64,000 nt of DNA from Amycolatopsis solani (GCF_033441515.1 NZ_JAWQJT010000001.1:2852001-2916000); one strand, 5' to 3'. Shown: positions 41,513 to 50,824, counted from the first letter of the stretch. The notes: generated by a model not told the origin, from the sequence alone. Made by a program: numbers and translations.

Positions 41513-42208
41513 TCAGAGGGTGAGGAACTCGCCCGGTCTCGTCACGACCGGTGACTCGGCGTAGAGACCGCGGTACTCGTCCTGGATGCCGGAGTTGTGC
41601 ACCTGCAGCGCGAGCGGACCGATGCGGCCGGCGGTCTTGTCCGTGAACCGCAGGACCTCGACCCCCTTGCAGGTGACGGCCGTTCCGGTGAGCGGGCAGC
41701 ACGCCATCCGGGCCACGCCGGTGGCGGCGTCCCCGATGAGCTCGCACTGCGCCCACTTCTCGATGTCGATCGTGGGGTGCGGCAGCTGCCGGAACAGTTT
41801 CCCGCCACCGTCGTTGTGGCCCGGCCGGTAGTCCCAGTGGCCGCCGTTCGGGGGCTGGAACTGGATGGCGCTCAGCGCGTCGCGGATCGGGTCGGCGGTG
41901 CCCCAGATCAGCACGGTCGGTTTGTGGTTGCCCTTGACCTGGCGCACATTGAATATCCACCGAAACGTGCCGACTTGCTGTTTGTTGTAGTACAACCAGC
42001 CGCGCGCGGTCCCATTTCCGTGGATGACACCGTTCTTGACGCTCCACAGCCCGGGCTTGGACGACGTCCAAGCGGTCAAATCGGTGCCGTCGAACATCGG
42101 GACCAGGTTCGGGTCGCCGTACGGGTTTTCCGCGGCCGCCGCGGTGGGTGCGAACGCCGAAGCCGCGACGATCGCCGCGGCGAGCACACCGGAGAACTTC
42201 CGGAACAT
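41513..42208 (-). CDS. Secreted DUF1080-like (3-keto-disaccharide hydrolase/LamG fold) protein
   Basis: The 231-residue protein has a Sec signal peptide ending in AAAA near residue 25. A DUF1080-type domain begins NLVPMFDGTDLTAWTS. It shows GVIHGNGTARGWLYY and IDIEKWAQCELI typical of this concanavalin-like fold. Related proteins bind or cleave sugars. Its actual activity is not known. Confidence 0.78.
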   Translation of the reverse strand: MFRKFSGVLAAAIVAASAFAPTAAAAENPYGDPNLVPMFDGTDLTAWTSSKPGLWSVKNGVIHGNGTARGWLYYNKQQVGTFRWIFNVRQVKGNHKPTVLIWGTADPIRDALSAIQFQPPNGGHWDYRPGHNDGGGKLFRQLPHPTIDIEKWAQCELIGDAATGVARMACCPLTGTAVTCKGVEVLRFTDKTAGRIGPLALQVHNSGIQDEYRGLYAESPVVTRPGEFLTL

Positions 42209-42287
42209 CCTGCCGTCCTTTCGTGAACGCGAGGGGCTTGCGTTTCGGACGGCGGATTTTCACGCTACGAGCGGCGCCGGTGGGCCG

Positions 42288-43823
42288 TCAACCGCGGTCC
42301 CGCTGACCGGTCAGGAACGGCGTCAGCAGTCCCGGCACGGCCCGCTCGGCCAGCGCCAGCCCGTCGGCCTCCCCGACGTCGAGCACCCGGTACCGGCCCT
42401 TGCCCGCGGCGACCGGCGCGATCACCGTCACGAGGCCGGCGCGGCGCTGGAAGTACGAGCGCTCGACGACGATCCCGGTCATCCCGTCGCAGCGGACCGC
42501 CGCCGTGCCACGGTCCAGCGAGCCCGAGCGCGTCACCAGGTAGCGGCCGGTGAGCGCGTGGCCGAGGCCGCGGTAGCGGTCCCAGCCGACGAGCGCGGCG
42601 AACGGCAGCAGCCCGAGCGCGGCCTGCCACGGCCAGTCCGGCAGCGCGCCGAGCCACGCGAGGCCGTAGAGCGCCGCGGCGAGCAGTAGCACGCCGGCGA
42701 CGGCGCGGGAGATCCGCCGGTACAGCGCCCGGCGCGGGTGGCGCGTCAACGGCGTCGCGGCCGGGTCCTCGCCGAGCACCTCCGCGACGACTTCGTGCGC
42801 CTTCGCCAGCGGCGCGGGCGGGAGCAGCAGGCCACCGCCCTTGTCCGCGCCCTTGCCCTCCCGCAGGCCGCCGGCGATGGCGACGACGCGGGCGCCGCCG
42901 GCCACCCGCAGCGGCAGCGGCTCGCGGATTTCGACGCCCCGCAGCCGGTCCTCCTCGATCGACACCGACCGCGTCGTGATCAGCCCGCGCCGGATGTGCA
43001 GCGTGCCGGCGGGCTCGCGGGTGAGCCGGAAGTTCCAGAACGAGAGCACGTACCCGCCGACCGACAGCACCGACACGAGCACCACCAGCCCGGCGGCGGC
43101 CAGCACCAGGCTCAGCCATGTCGGGGTGTCGGTGAAGTGCCCGACGACGGTCTGGACGAGCGAGAACTGGATCGGGTCGAAGTGCAGTTCGTGCGCGAAG
43201 TGGTAGACGGTGCCGACCACCGCGCCGACCACCGCGAGACCGGAGAGCGTGAACGGCGCGTACCGCAGCCACCTCTTGTCGACCGCGACGACGAGCTGCT
43301 CCGGCGGCGCGGTGACCTCTTCGGAGGGGGCCGCGGCCTTACGGTGTAAGAGCAGTGTCCGCAGCCGCTGCGCTTCGGCGATCGTCACGGCGTCGAGGAC
43401 GAGCTCGTCCTTGCCCGGCCCCTTGCCGTGCGAGTGCCGCCCGGTGCCGATCCGCGCCGCGGCGAGGGAGAACAGCCGGTGCTTCGGCTCGGACGTGACG
43501 TCGACGGTCCGGATCCGGTCGCGGGGGATCGCGCGCTGCTTGCGCAGCAGCAGCCCGGTGTGCCACTCGACCTGCGTCGCGGTGATCCGGTAGCGCGAGG
43601 TCAGCACGTGCGAGACGCCGGTGAACACGGCGATCGCGGTGAACGCCAGCCCGATCCACTGCCACGGCTCGCCGTGGCCGAACAGCAGCGCGCCCAGCAG
43701 CACCGGCAGCGACTTCACCAGGTCCAGCACCGGCCGGATGAGCAGCATGCGCCGGTCGAGGTGGTGCCAGGGCGCGTCCTGCGTGCCTTCGGCGGGCGGG
43801 GTCACGACGGTCTCGGTGCTCAC
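42288..43823 (-). CDS. PH domain-containing membrane protein (YdbT-like)
   Basis: The 511-residue protein has three bacterial PH (bPH2/DUF304) domains, each after a pair of predicted transmembrane segments. One motif is LTSRYRITATQVEWHTGLLLRKQ, near residue 70. GTG 43823 overlaps the upstream PH gene stop by 4 nt. The YdbS/YdbT pair is conserved in Gram-positives, and its role at the membrane is unknown. Confidence 0.85.
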   Translation of the reverse strand: MSTETVVTPPAEGTQDAPWHHLDRRMLLIRPVLDLVKSLPVLLGALLFGHGEPWQWIGLAFTAIAVFTGVSHVLTSRYRITATQVEWHTGLLLRKQRAIPRDRIRTVDVTSEPKHRLFSLAAARIGTGRHSHGKGPGKDELVLDAVTIAEAQRLRTLLLHRKAAAPSEEVTAPPEQLVVAVDKRWLRYAPFTLSGLAVVGAVVGTVYHFAHELHFDPIQFSLVQTVVGHFTDTPTWLSLVLAAAGLVVLVSVLSVGGYVLSFWNFRLTREPAGTLHIRRGLITTRSVSIEEDRLRGVEIREPLPLRVAGGARVVAIAGGLREGKGADKGGGLLLPPAPLAKAHEVVAEVLGEDPAATPLTRHPRRALYRRISRAVAGVLLLAAALYGLAWLGALPDWPWQAALGLLPFAALVGWDRYRGLGHALTGRYLVTRSGSLDRGTAAVRCDGMTGIVVERSYFQRRAGLVTVIAPVAAGKGRYRVLDVGEADGLALAERAVPGLLTPFLTGQRDRG

Positions 43824-44329
43824 GTCGCGTCCCCGCGCACGGCCTGGGTGGTCTTCGTGAGCTCGTCCGCCAGCTCCAGCGCGCGTCCGTGGGTCAGCCC
43901 CGCGATGCGCAGCGGCCCCGCCGCGGACGCCGTCGTCACGGTGATCTTCGCCAGCCCGAACAGCTGCTCGAAGGGGTCGCGCTCGATGTCGACGGTCTGG
44001 ATCCGCGAGACCGGCGCGATCCGCCATTCCTGCTTCAGCCACCCGGCCTGCGTGTAGACGGCCTCGCCGGTGACCTCCCAGCGGTGCACGCGGTAGCGCC
44101 ACTGGGGCATGACGATCAGGTGCAGCGGGGCCAGCACGCAGGAGATCACCAGCGTCACGCTCAGGAACGACGGCGGGTCGTCGCTGGTCACCACGATGAC
44201 GGTCTGCAGCCCGACCAGCAGGACCCAGAAGATCGCGGCGGTCACCGTCCAGTAGCCGATGGCCCGGCGGCTGACCCGGTGCGCCGGCGGCCGCAGCCGC
44301 AACGCCGTGTTCGCGGTGTGTTCGGTCAC
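43820..44329 (-). CDS. PH domain-containing membrane protein (YdbS-like)
   Basis: The 169-residue protein has two transmembrane segments (about residues 25-75) and one bPH2 domain with YRVHRWEVTGEAVYTQAGWL and RIQTVDIERDPFEQLFGLA. It is the first gene of a two-gene operon with the larger PH protein. Confidence 0.87.
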   Translation of the reverse strand: MTEHTANTALRLRPPAHRVSRRAIGYWTVTAAIFWVLLVGLQTVIVVTSDDPPSFLSVTLVISCVLAPLHLIVMPQWRYRVHRWEVTGEAVYTQAGWLKQEWRIAPVSRIQTVDIERDPFEQLFGLAKITVTTASAAGPLRIAGLTHGRALELADELTKTTQAVRGDAT

Positions 44330-44500
44330 GACTCAAGCGTGCCCGATCGGAGACTTGCGTGCCCACGACAGACGTCACGATGCCGATCCGGTCCGGCCTC
44401 GATCGCGTGCCGTTACGATCGGCGCCACCGTCGGCGGAATGGAATCCCCGCACGCGTGTGTTGTGCTTGAAGGACGCTTATCGGCAAGCAGGAGGACCAG

Positions 44501-45418
44501 GTGGGACTCGATCCCGACGACCTGTACGAGGTGGACTCGGACGTCCCCGACCTGACCGGAGCGGTGCTCATGCACCACTTCGAAGGGTTCATGGACGCCG
44601 GCTCGGCGGGCCGTCTGCTGGCGGAGCACCTGCTGACCGGTGACCACCGGGTGGTCGCCCGCTTCGACGTCGACCGGCTCATCGACTACCGCTCGCGGCG
44701 GCCGACGATGACCTACGCGGTCGACCACTGGGAGGACTACGACGCGCCCGAGCTGGTCGTGCACCTGCTGCACGACGCCGACGGCACGCCGTTCCTGCTG
44801 CTGTCCGGCCCGGAGCCGGACCACGACTGGGAGCGGTTCTGCCTCGCGGTCCGCAACCTGGTCGAGCGCTGGGGCGTGCGGCTGACCGCCGGCTTCCACG
44901 GCATCCCGATGGGCGCGCCGCACACCCGCCCGCTCGGCGTCACCGCGCACGCGACCCGCAAGGACCTGGTCGGCGAGCACCAGCCGCTGCCGAACCGGCT
45001 GCAGGTCCCGGGCAGCCTCGCCGCGCTGCTGGAGTACCGGCTCGGCGAGTGGGGGCACGACGCCGTCGGCTTCGCCGCGCACGTGCCGCACTACCTGGCG
45101 CAGTCGACGTACCCGTCGGCGTCGCTGGTCGTGCTCGACGCGCTCGGCCGCGCGACCGGGCTGAGCCTGGCCGAGGGCGAGCTGCGCGCGGCCGCGGAGC
45201 TGGCCGACGCCGAGATCAACCGCCAGGTCGCGGAGTCCGACGAGGTCGCCGACGTCGTCCGCGCGCTGGAGCGGCAGTACGACACGTTCGTCGAGGCTTC
45301 GGAGAAGGGGTCGCTGCTCGCGGAGTCGGTCGAGCACATGCCGACCGCGGAGGAGCTCGGCTCGCAGTTCGAGCGGTTCCTGGCCGAGCAGAACGGCGGC
45401 GACGGCCCCGAACGCTGA
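44501..45418 (+). CDS. PAC2 family protein
   Basis: The 305-residue protein belongs to the PAC2 (proteasome assembly chaperone 2) family, with ALMHHFEGFMDAGSAG, the LLLSGPEPDHDWERF segment and GFHGIPMGAPHTRP. Actinobacteria have a 20S proteasome, but the role of these homologs is unclear. A GTG start follows GGAGG by 5 nt. The stop overlaps the next gene by 1 nt (TGATG). Confidence 0.87.
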   Translation: MGLDPDDLYEVDSDVPDLTGAVLMHHFEGFMDAGSAGRLLAEHLLTGDHRVVARFDVDRLIDYRSRRPTMTYAVDHWEDYDAPELVVHLLHDADGTPFLLLSGPEPDHDWERFCLAVRNLVERWGVRLTAGFHGIPMGAPHTRPLGVTAHATRKDLVGEHQPLPNRLQVPGSLAALLEYRLGEWGHDAVGFAAHVPHYLAQSTYPSASLVVLDALGRATGLSLAEGELRAAAELADAEINRQVAESDEVADVVRALERQYDTFVEASEKGSLLAESVEHMPTAEELGSQFERFLAEQNGGDGPER

Positions 45419-46164
45419 TGGCGCGCTACGACGAGATCGGGGTCGGGTACGTGCTGGGGCGGCGCACCGACCCGCGGTGGCTCGCGCCGGTGCTCGCCGC
45501 GCTCGGGACCGCCGGTTCCGTGCTCGACGTCGGGTCCGGGACGGGGTCGTACGAGCCGCCGTCCCGGCGGGTCGTCGCGGTGGAGCCGTCGGCGGAGATG
45601 ATCCGGCAACGCGCGGCGGGTGCGGCGCCGGTCGTGCGGGCGGTCGCGGAGGCGCTGCCGTTCCGCTCTTCGAGCTTCGACGCCGCGCTGGCGGTGCTGA
45701 CCGTGCACCACTGGCCGGACTGGCGCCGGGGGCTCGACGAGCTGCGCCGGGTCGCGCCCCGGCAGGTCGTACTGGCCTACGACACCGCGCGGCACAACGA
45801 CTTCTGGCTCGTGCAGGAGTACGTCCCGGAGGTGGCGGCGCTGGAGCGTTCGCGGCCTTCGGCGGCGGCGATCGCCGACCACCTGGGCGCGGCGTCGGTG
45901 CTCCCGCTGCCGGTGCCGTGGGACTTCACCGACGGGGTGTTCCCGGCGCACTGGCGGCGGCCGGAGGCCTACCTGGACCCGGCGGTGCGGCGGGCCTGCT
46001 CGGCGCTCGCGCAGACGCCGGCGGCGGCCGTCGAGCGGGGGATGGCCCGGCTGCGCGCCGACCTCGAATCCGGCCGGTGGCACGCGGAACACGAGGAGCT
46101 GCTGGCCCTCCCGGAGTGGGACGCGGGGTTCCGGCTCATCGCGTCGGGTACCGTCCCGGGATGA
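45418..46164 (+). CDS. Class I SAM-dependent methyltransferase
   Basis: The 248-residue protein has motif I VLDVGSGTGSY, a VVAVEPS acidic end of strand 2, and the post-I region ALAVLTVHHWPDW of the Methyltransf_11 family. The substrate is unknown. It is translationally coupled to the PAC2 gene (TGATG) and overlaps the next methyltransferase by 4 nt. Confidence 0.82.
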   Translation: MARYDEIGVGYVLGRRTDPRWLAPVLAALGTAGSVLDVGSGTGSYEPPSRRVVAVEPSAEMIRQRAAGAAPVVRAVAEALPFRSSSFDAALAVLTVHHWPDWRRGLDELRRVAPRQVVLAYDTARHNDFWLVQEYVPEVAALERSRPSAAAIADHLGAASVLPLPVPWDFTDGVFPAHWRRPEAYLDPAVRRACSALAQTPAAAVERGMARLRADLESGRWHAEHEELLALPEWDAGFRLIASGTVPG

Positions 46165-46973
46165 ACCGCGTGAAAAACCGTTTTCCGGCAAGGAAAACCC
46201 TCGGCAAGCTGCTCCACGCGCTGGCCTCCAAAGTGGACGACCCGTACACCGATCAGCTGAACCGGCTGGCCGCGGAGCTCCGCGAGGAGGTCGTCCGCCA
46301 GGGTGACCGGGTCCTCGATCGGGTGGTGGAGTTCGAGATCCGCAGCCGCCGCGACATCGTCTACGCCGGCGATCAGGACGCCGCCCTCGAGAGCAACGTC
46401 TTCGCCCGCGAGCACCTCGTCGGCTCCCGGCACTTCGGCAAGCCCAAGGAGACGCTCGAGTACGCGCTGTCGCTGGCACCGCAAAGCGGCGGCATGGCGC
46501 TGGAGTTCGGCGTCGCGTCCGGCAACACGCTGCGGACCATCGCCCGCGCCCGCGGCGGCCGCGAGGTCTACGGCTTCGACTCCTTCGACGGGCTGCCCGA
46601 GGCGTGGCTCAACGGCATGCCCGCCGGTGCGTTCGCCCGCGACGACCTGCCGGACGTGCCCGGTGCCGAGCTCGTCGTCGGGCTGTTCGGCGACAGCCTG
46701 CCCGGCTTCCTGGCCGAGCACCCCGGGCACGTCGACTTCCTGCACGTCGACGGCGACCTCTACAGCTCCGCCAAGACCGTGCTCGACCTCTGCGGGCCGC
46801 GGCTGCGCGCGGGCAGCATCGTGCACTTCGACGAGTTCTTCAACTTCCCCGGCTGGAAGCGGCACGAATACCGCGCCTGGACGGAGTACGTCGAGCGCAC
46901 GGGCGTCGAGTTCGAGTACGTCGCCTACACCTACAGCGACAACCAGGTGACGGTGAAGATCACGAAACCCTAG
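46161..46973 (+). CDS. Class I SAM-dependent methyltransferase, TylF/macrocin-type
   Basis: The 270-residue protein carries ALEFGVASGNTLRTIA as SAM-binding motif, VYGFDSFDGLPEAW and the metal-binding HVDGDLYSSAKTVLD, typical of the TylF/MycF (Methyltransf_24) group that O-methylates sugars in antibiotics. No antibiotic pathway is nearby, so the true target is unknown. It is the third gene of the PAC2 operon. Confidence 0.83.
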   Translation: MNRVKNRFPARKTLGKLLHALASKVDDPYTDQLNRLAAELREEVVRQGDRVLDRVVEFEIRSRRDIVYAGDQDAALESNVFAREHLVGSRHFGKPKETLEYALSLAPQSGGMALEFGVASGNTLRTIARARGGREVYGFDSFDGLPEAWLNGMPAGAFARDDLPDVPGAELVVGLFGDSLPGFLAEHPGHVDFLHVDGDLYSSAKTVLDLCGPRLRAGSIVHFDEFFNFPGWKRHEYRAWTEYVERTGVEFEYVAYTYSDNQVTVKITKP

Positions 46974-47956
46974 CCGTGGCAGCCTTCCTCGTTCAGCGGG
47001 CCGACCGAGGGCAGGATCAGCCCGCACAGGTAGCCGTCGATGAAGCGGCCGTTGCCCGCGATGTTGGTGCCGAGCCGGACCAGCGGCGCGAACCCCTTGA
47101 TGCCGGCGGCGAGCGCGTCCTGGTTGCGCTGCAGCATCGACGTCAGCTGGTCGAGCTGGGCGAGCAGCGGGCCGACCTGCGCTTCGTTCTCGTCGATCAG
47201 CCCGGAGAGCTCGGTGGCGAGCTGCCGCGAGCCGTCGAGCAGCGCGGTGATCGCCTGTTCGCGGTCGCTCACCTCGGAGAGCAGCCGGTTGCCGTCGGCG
47301 AGGAGCCGCTGGACGGCGGCGTCACGGTCGACGAGTGTCTGCGACACGGTCCTGGTGTTGGCCAGCAGCGTGCCGAGCTGCTGGTCGCGCGAGGCGAGGG
47401 AATCCGACAGCCGCGACAGCCCGGTGAGCGCGGCGCGGACGCTCTGCGGCGTGTTCGCGAGCGTCGCGGAAAGCGTGTCGAAGCTCTTCGCCAGCCGTGC
47501 CGTGTCGATCTTGTCCACAGTGGACGAAAGCTCGCCGAACGCGGCGAGGATGTCGTACGGGACGCTGGTGCGGGACCGCGGGATCGGCTGCCCGGGGTCG
47601 AGCGTCCCCTCACCCTCCGGGTCGAGTGCGAGGTACTTCTGGCCCAGCACGGTCTTGAGCCGGATCGCCGCGCCCGTCGCGTCGCCGAGCCAGACGTCCT
47701 TGGCCTTGAAGGAAACCAGCACGCGGTCGCCGCGCAGCTTCAGCTCGGTGACCCGCCCGACCTTGACCCCGGCGATCCGGACGTCGTTGCCCGCGAACAG
47801 TCCCGCCGCTTCGCTGAATTCGGCGGAGTACGTGGTGCCGTCGCCGATCACGGGCAGGGACCGCGCGTTGAGCGCCGTCACGATGCCCAGTGCCAGCACG
47901 GCCAGCCCGGCGAGCGCCGTCCTGACCGGGGCGTCGGCGGCCAGGCGCGGTGACAT
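46970..47956 (-). CDS. MCE/MlaD family protein (solitary)
   Basis: The 328-residue protein has one N-terminal transmembrane segment (TALAGLAVLALGIVTAL), an MlaD/MCE domain (SEAAGLFAGNDVRIAGVKVGRVTEL), and a long coiled-coil-like helical region with LLDGSRQLATELSGLIDENEAQ. MCE proteins normally occur as six-gene operons with YrbE permeases. None is near here. The start is uncertain (ATG 47956 or GTG 47980). It converges on the methyltransferase gene. Confidence 0.8.
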   Translation of the reverse strand: MSPRLAADAPVRTALAGLAVLALGIVTALNARSLPVIGDGTTYSAEFSEAAGLFAGNDVRIAGVKVGRVTELKLRGDRVLVSFKAKDVWLGDATGAAIRLKTVLGQKYLALDPEGEGTLDPGQPIPRSRTSVPYDILAAFGELSSTVDKIDTARLAKSFDTLSATLANTPQSVRAALTGLSRLSDSLASRDQQLGTLLANTRTVSQTLVDRDAAVQRLLADGNRLLSEVSDREQAITALLDGSRQLATELSGLIDENEAQVGPLLAQLDQLTSMLQRNQDALAAGIKGFAPLVRLGTNIAGNGRFIDGYLCGLILPSVGPLNEEGCHG

Positions 47957-48025
47957 GGCGTCGAGGGTGACGCACACCACGCCGGGCCGCCAGCCGAGTC
48001 CCCCGATGAGACGAAGATCGGCGGC

Positions 48026-49207
48026 TCACGCGACGGTGAGCGCGGGGTACTCCCGGTATTCGACCGCGTTGGCCGCGCGGTCGGTCATCCAGACGAACAC
48101 CTTGCCGAACAACCGGGTGCTGATCATCCGGTAGGCGCGGTTGCGGCTTCGGATCTTCGCGGCCGTGCGCGGGGCGAGGAAGGTGCCCGAGCCCTTGCCG
48201 TTCTTCTGCCCGACGGTCGCCGGCTTGCGCAGCCGCTCCTCGTACTTCGCGAACGCCGTCACGTGGTCGCCGCCCGCTGCCGCGAGTTCGCCGGCCAGCA
48301 CCTGCGCGCCCATCATCCCGAGCCCGGTGCCGGAGCCGCCCGGTCCGGCGCACCACGCGGCGTCGCCGAGCAGCACGACCCGGCCCTTCGCCCAGCGGTC
48401 GAGGTGGATCTGGCTGATCGAGTCGACGTAGAGGTCGTCGGCCGCGGGCAGCGCTTCGAGCAGCTTGGGCACTTCCCAGCCGGTGTTCGCGAACAACCGC
48501 GTGAGGAGGGCGCGCTGCTCGTCGGGGGAGCGGCGGAACTCGACGCCGTCGGCGGCGAAGACCAGGCTGACGTGCAGCTCGCCGGCCAGCCGGTGGCTGC
48601 CGACGGTCACGCCGCGGCCGGGCTCGTTGTACATGACGCTGGTGTGGTCGAGCCCGAGGTGGTTGGGCGCGGTGAAGCCGGCGATGCCGAAGCCGAGGTC
48701 GTGCCGGAAGTCCCGCTCCGGGCCGAACGCGGCGGCGCGGACCCCGGAGTGCACGCCGTCGGCGCCGACGACCAGGTCGAACGTGCGCGGCGCGCCGTGG
48801 CGGAAGGTGACTTCGACGCCGTCGGCCGTCTCGTTCAGCGCGGTGACGCGGTCGCCGAAGACGTACTCGGTGTCGGCCTTCGTGTGGTCGTAGAGGATCC
48901 GCGCGAGGTCGCCGCGCAGGATCTCGACCTCGCCGCTCCAGGCGGCGCCGGGCACGGTCAGCGCGGGCCGCGCGTCGAGCCCGAGCACGGTCTGGTCGCC
49001 CATCGCCGTCTCGTGGCGGCGGATGTCGGCCAGGACGCCCATCGCGGCCAGCAGCTTGACCTGTTCACCGCGGAAGTCGACGGCCTGGCCGCCGGGGCGC
49101 AGCGCGGGCGCGGCCTCGACGACGGTGACGCGGTAGCCGCCGCGGTGCAGCCACCAGGCCGCGGACGGGCCGGCGATGCCGGCCCCGGAGACGAGCACGG
49201 TCTTCAT
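48026..49207 (-). CDS. FAD-dependent monooxygenase
   Basis: The 393-residue class A flavoprotein monooxygenase has GAGIAGPSAAWWLHRGG as dinucleotide-binding fold and LLGDAAWCAGPGGSGTGLGM as the second FAD motif. It resembles tetracycline/rifampin-type hydroxylases. It diverges from a TetR regulator gene, a classic repressor-and-target arrangement. Confidence 0.88.
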   Translation of the reverse strand: MKTVLVSGAGIAGPSAAWWLHRGGYRVTVVEAAPALRPGGQAVDFRGEQVKLLAAMGVLADIRRHETAMGDQTVLGLDARPALTVPGAAWSGEVEILRGDLARILYDHTKADTEYVFGDRVTALNETADGVEVTFRHGAPRTFDLVVGADGVHSGVRAAAFGPERDFRHDLGFGIAGFTAPNHLGLDHTSVMYNEPGRGVTVGSHRLAGELHVSLVFAADGVEFRRSPDEQRALLTRLFANTGWEVPKLLEALPAADDLYVDSISQIHLDRWAKGRVVLLGDAAWCAGPGGSGTGLGMMGAQVLAGELAAAGGDHVTAFAKYEERLRKPATVGQKNGKGSGTFLAPRTAAKIRSRNRAYRMISTRLFGKVFVWMTDRAANAVEYREYPALTVA

Positions 49208-49322
49208 CGGGGGTTCCTCTCGGTCGTGGTGATCCGAGACTGCGCGGCGCCGCTGACGGTCCGCGCACGATTCGCTGACCGTTCGGCCGGTGAAGCAGAC
49301 ATCGAGTGGCTAACATGGCGCG

Positions 49323-49973
49323 GTGGACCGCTCCGCCGCAGGCCGGATCCCGCAGGACGGCGAGGAAGCCGTCGAGACGCGCATCCTGGGCGCCGCCGCG
49401 CACCTCATCGCCGAGGAGGGCTTCGGGAGGCTCAAGATCGGCGCGGTCTGCGCGCGCTCGGGTTACGCGCGCTCGGTCGTCTTCCAGCACTTCGGCGACA
49501 AGGAAGGGCTGGGCCGCCGGCTCGTCGAGTTCGCCGTCGAAGAGTTCACCAACTCCTACAGCGAGGCCGTCGCGGCCCGGACCGGGGCGCTCACCGCGAC
49601 GCCGATGGACATGCTGCGTGCCCTCCTCGACATCATCTTCGAGCTGATCCGCACGATGCCGACGCTCAACCAGGCGTTCCTGGCCCTCTGGGGCGACGGC
49701 GCGGCGGAGTACTCGGCCCTGCGCGGCACGCTGACCGAGGCCGACCGCCGGTTCCGGTTCGCCATCGCCCAGACCGTGGCCAGCGGCGTCGCGGACGGCT
49801 CGATCACCGGCGTCCGCGACGCGGACGCGTACGCCTCGGCGCTGCTCGCCCAGCTCCGCGGCATCTCGATGCAGGCACTGATCGACCCCGACGGCATCGA
49901 CCTGCGCGGCCTGCGCGCGGAACTGGAGAGCGGCGTCGACCGGCTCTCCGCGGGCTTCCGCGGCACGCTCTAA
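49323..49973 (+). CDS. TetR family transcriptional regulator
   Basis: The 216-residue repressor has an N-terminal HTH (LKIGAVCARSGYARSVVFQHFGDKEGL) and a helical C-terminal domain. A TAACAT -10 box (49311-49316) lies 6 nt before the GTG, so the message is probably leaderless. It likely controls the divergent monooxygenase gene through the 115-bp intergenic region, which has a partial GACGGTC/GACCGTT inverted repeat. Confidence 0.86.
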   Translation: MDRSAAGRIPQDGEEAVETRILGAAAHLIAEEGFGRLKIGAVCARSGYARSVVFQHFGDKEGLGRRLVEFAVEEFTNSYSEAVAARTGALTATPMDMLRALLDIIFELIRTMPTLNQAFLALWGDGAAEYSALRGTLTEADRRFRFAIAQTVASGVADGSITGVRDADAYASALLAQLRGISMQALIDPDGIDLRGLRAELESGVDRLSAGFRGTL

Positions 49974-50245
49974 AGCGCGTAGACGATCGACCGCAGCACG
50001 ATGACGCCGATGAAGACCAGCGTGAAGGCGAGGTCGAGCGAGAACCCGCCGATCCGCACCGGCCGCACGACCCGCCGCACCGGCCCGATCACCGGCTCGG
50101 TGGCGGCGTAGGCGAGCCCCCGCGCCCGCCGCGCCCACGGCGGCGTGTCAGCGACGACCGCGACCCAGTCCAGCACCATCCGCGCGACGAGTACCAGCAG
50201 GTACAGGCTCAGCGCGAACCCGAGCAGCGTCCACAGGGCACCCAT
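49970..50245 (-). CDS. YggT family membrane protein
   Basis: The 91-residue protein has two transmembrane segments (LWTLLGFALSLYLLVLVARM and the C-terminal LAFTLVFIGVIVL) and the ATEPVIGPVRRVV signature of YggT. In actinobacteria this family often lies near division genes, but not here. ATG 50245 has GGGAGG 4 nt upstream. The stop overlaps the TetR stop. Confidence 0.88.
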   Translation of the reverse strand: MGALWTLLGFALSLYLLVLVARMVLDWVAVVADTPPWARRARGLAYAATEPVIGPVRRVVRPVRIGGFSLDLAFTLVFIGVIVLRSIVYAL

Positions 50246-50351
50246 GGTTCCTCCCGTTCTCCTACCCGGAGAACGCACGGACGGACCCAGAGGTGCCGGA
50301 TCCGTCCGTTTCACAGCTTTTGGACAGGAACCAGCCGAAGGTCATGGCCTT

Positions 50352-50367
50352 CTGAAAGCGCTTTCAG
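50352..50367. promoter_or_regulatory. LacI-type operator candidate
   Basis: The perfect palindrome CTGAAAGCGCTTTCAG matches the TGAAAGC-GCTTTCA pattern bound by LacI/GalR repressors. It stands alone between YggT and the island. Its target gene is not evident. Confidence 0.5.
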
Positions 50368-50580
50368 TAGGCACTGTGCCCGGTGCCGGAACCCGGTCTC
50401 GACGCACCTGGCGCGGTGGTCGTGTACGCTGGGTGGTGACCGAGTGCATTTCGTGCGCAAGCCTGCGCCGTCCTCGGCTCTCATTCGGCCGGTGGCCCCA
50501 ACCCTCTGTTCGCCGAATCGCTTGCGGTGCCATCGCTTCGCGGAGTGGCACCAAGAAAGGAATCCCCGATCACTTCTCCA

Positions 50581-50739
50581 GTGGACTGCTCGTTGTTCAG
50601 TCACCCGATCGCCGACGAACCCCGGCCCGAAACGGTCACCGCGCCCCAGGAGAGCCGGTACGGAAGCCTGTTCCGCCAGCCGGTGTACACCCCGGCGACG
50701 TCTGGCGACGGGACCGAACCCGCCCCGCGCCGGCGATGA
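50581..50739 (+). CDS. Possible small protein, 52 aa
   Basis: A frame from GTG 50581 encodes a basic, Pro-rich 52-residue peptide ending in GTEPAPRRR. The nearest Shine-Dalgarno-like sequence (AAAGGA) is too far upstream for this GTG, so support is weak. Confidence 0.25.
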   Translation: MDCSLFSHPIADEPRPETVTAPQESRYGSLFRQPVYTPATSGDGTEPAPRRR

Positions 50740-50777
50740 CACCGGCGTCGTAGCGGCCGGAAACTCGGCGAAACGAA

Positions 50778-50815
50778 AAACGGGAGAGCTGTCGTGTCCG
50801 ACATCTCTCCCGTTT
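50778..50815 (-). terminator. Rho-independent terminator displaced from tRNA-Arg
   Basis: A 17-bp stem (one mismatch, arms 50778-50794 and 50799-50815) is followed on the minus strand by a run of five T residues and more T-rich sequence. It lies 9 nt beyond the tRNA-Arg 3' fragment, where a terminator of the original tRNA gene would be expected. Confidence 0.75.
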
Positions 50816-50824
50816 GCGCTTGGT

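Larger units (their letters stand above)
50246..50777. other. Largely gene-free stretch
   Basis: It holds the inverted repeat ACGGACGGA/TCCGTCCGT (50277-50310), a LacI-like palindrome (50352-50367) and one weak small frame. No clear gene fills the remainder. Confidence 0.4.
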
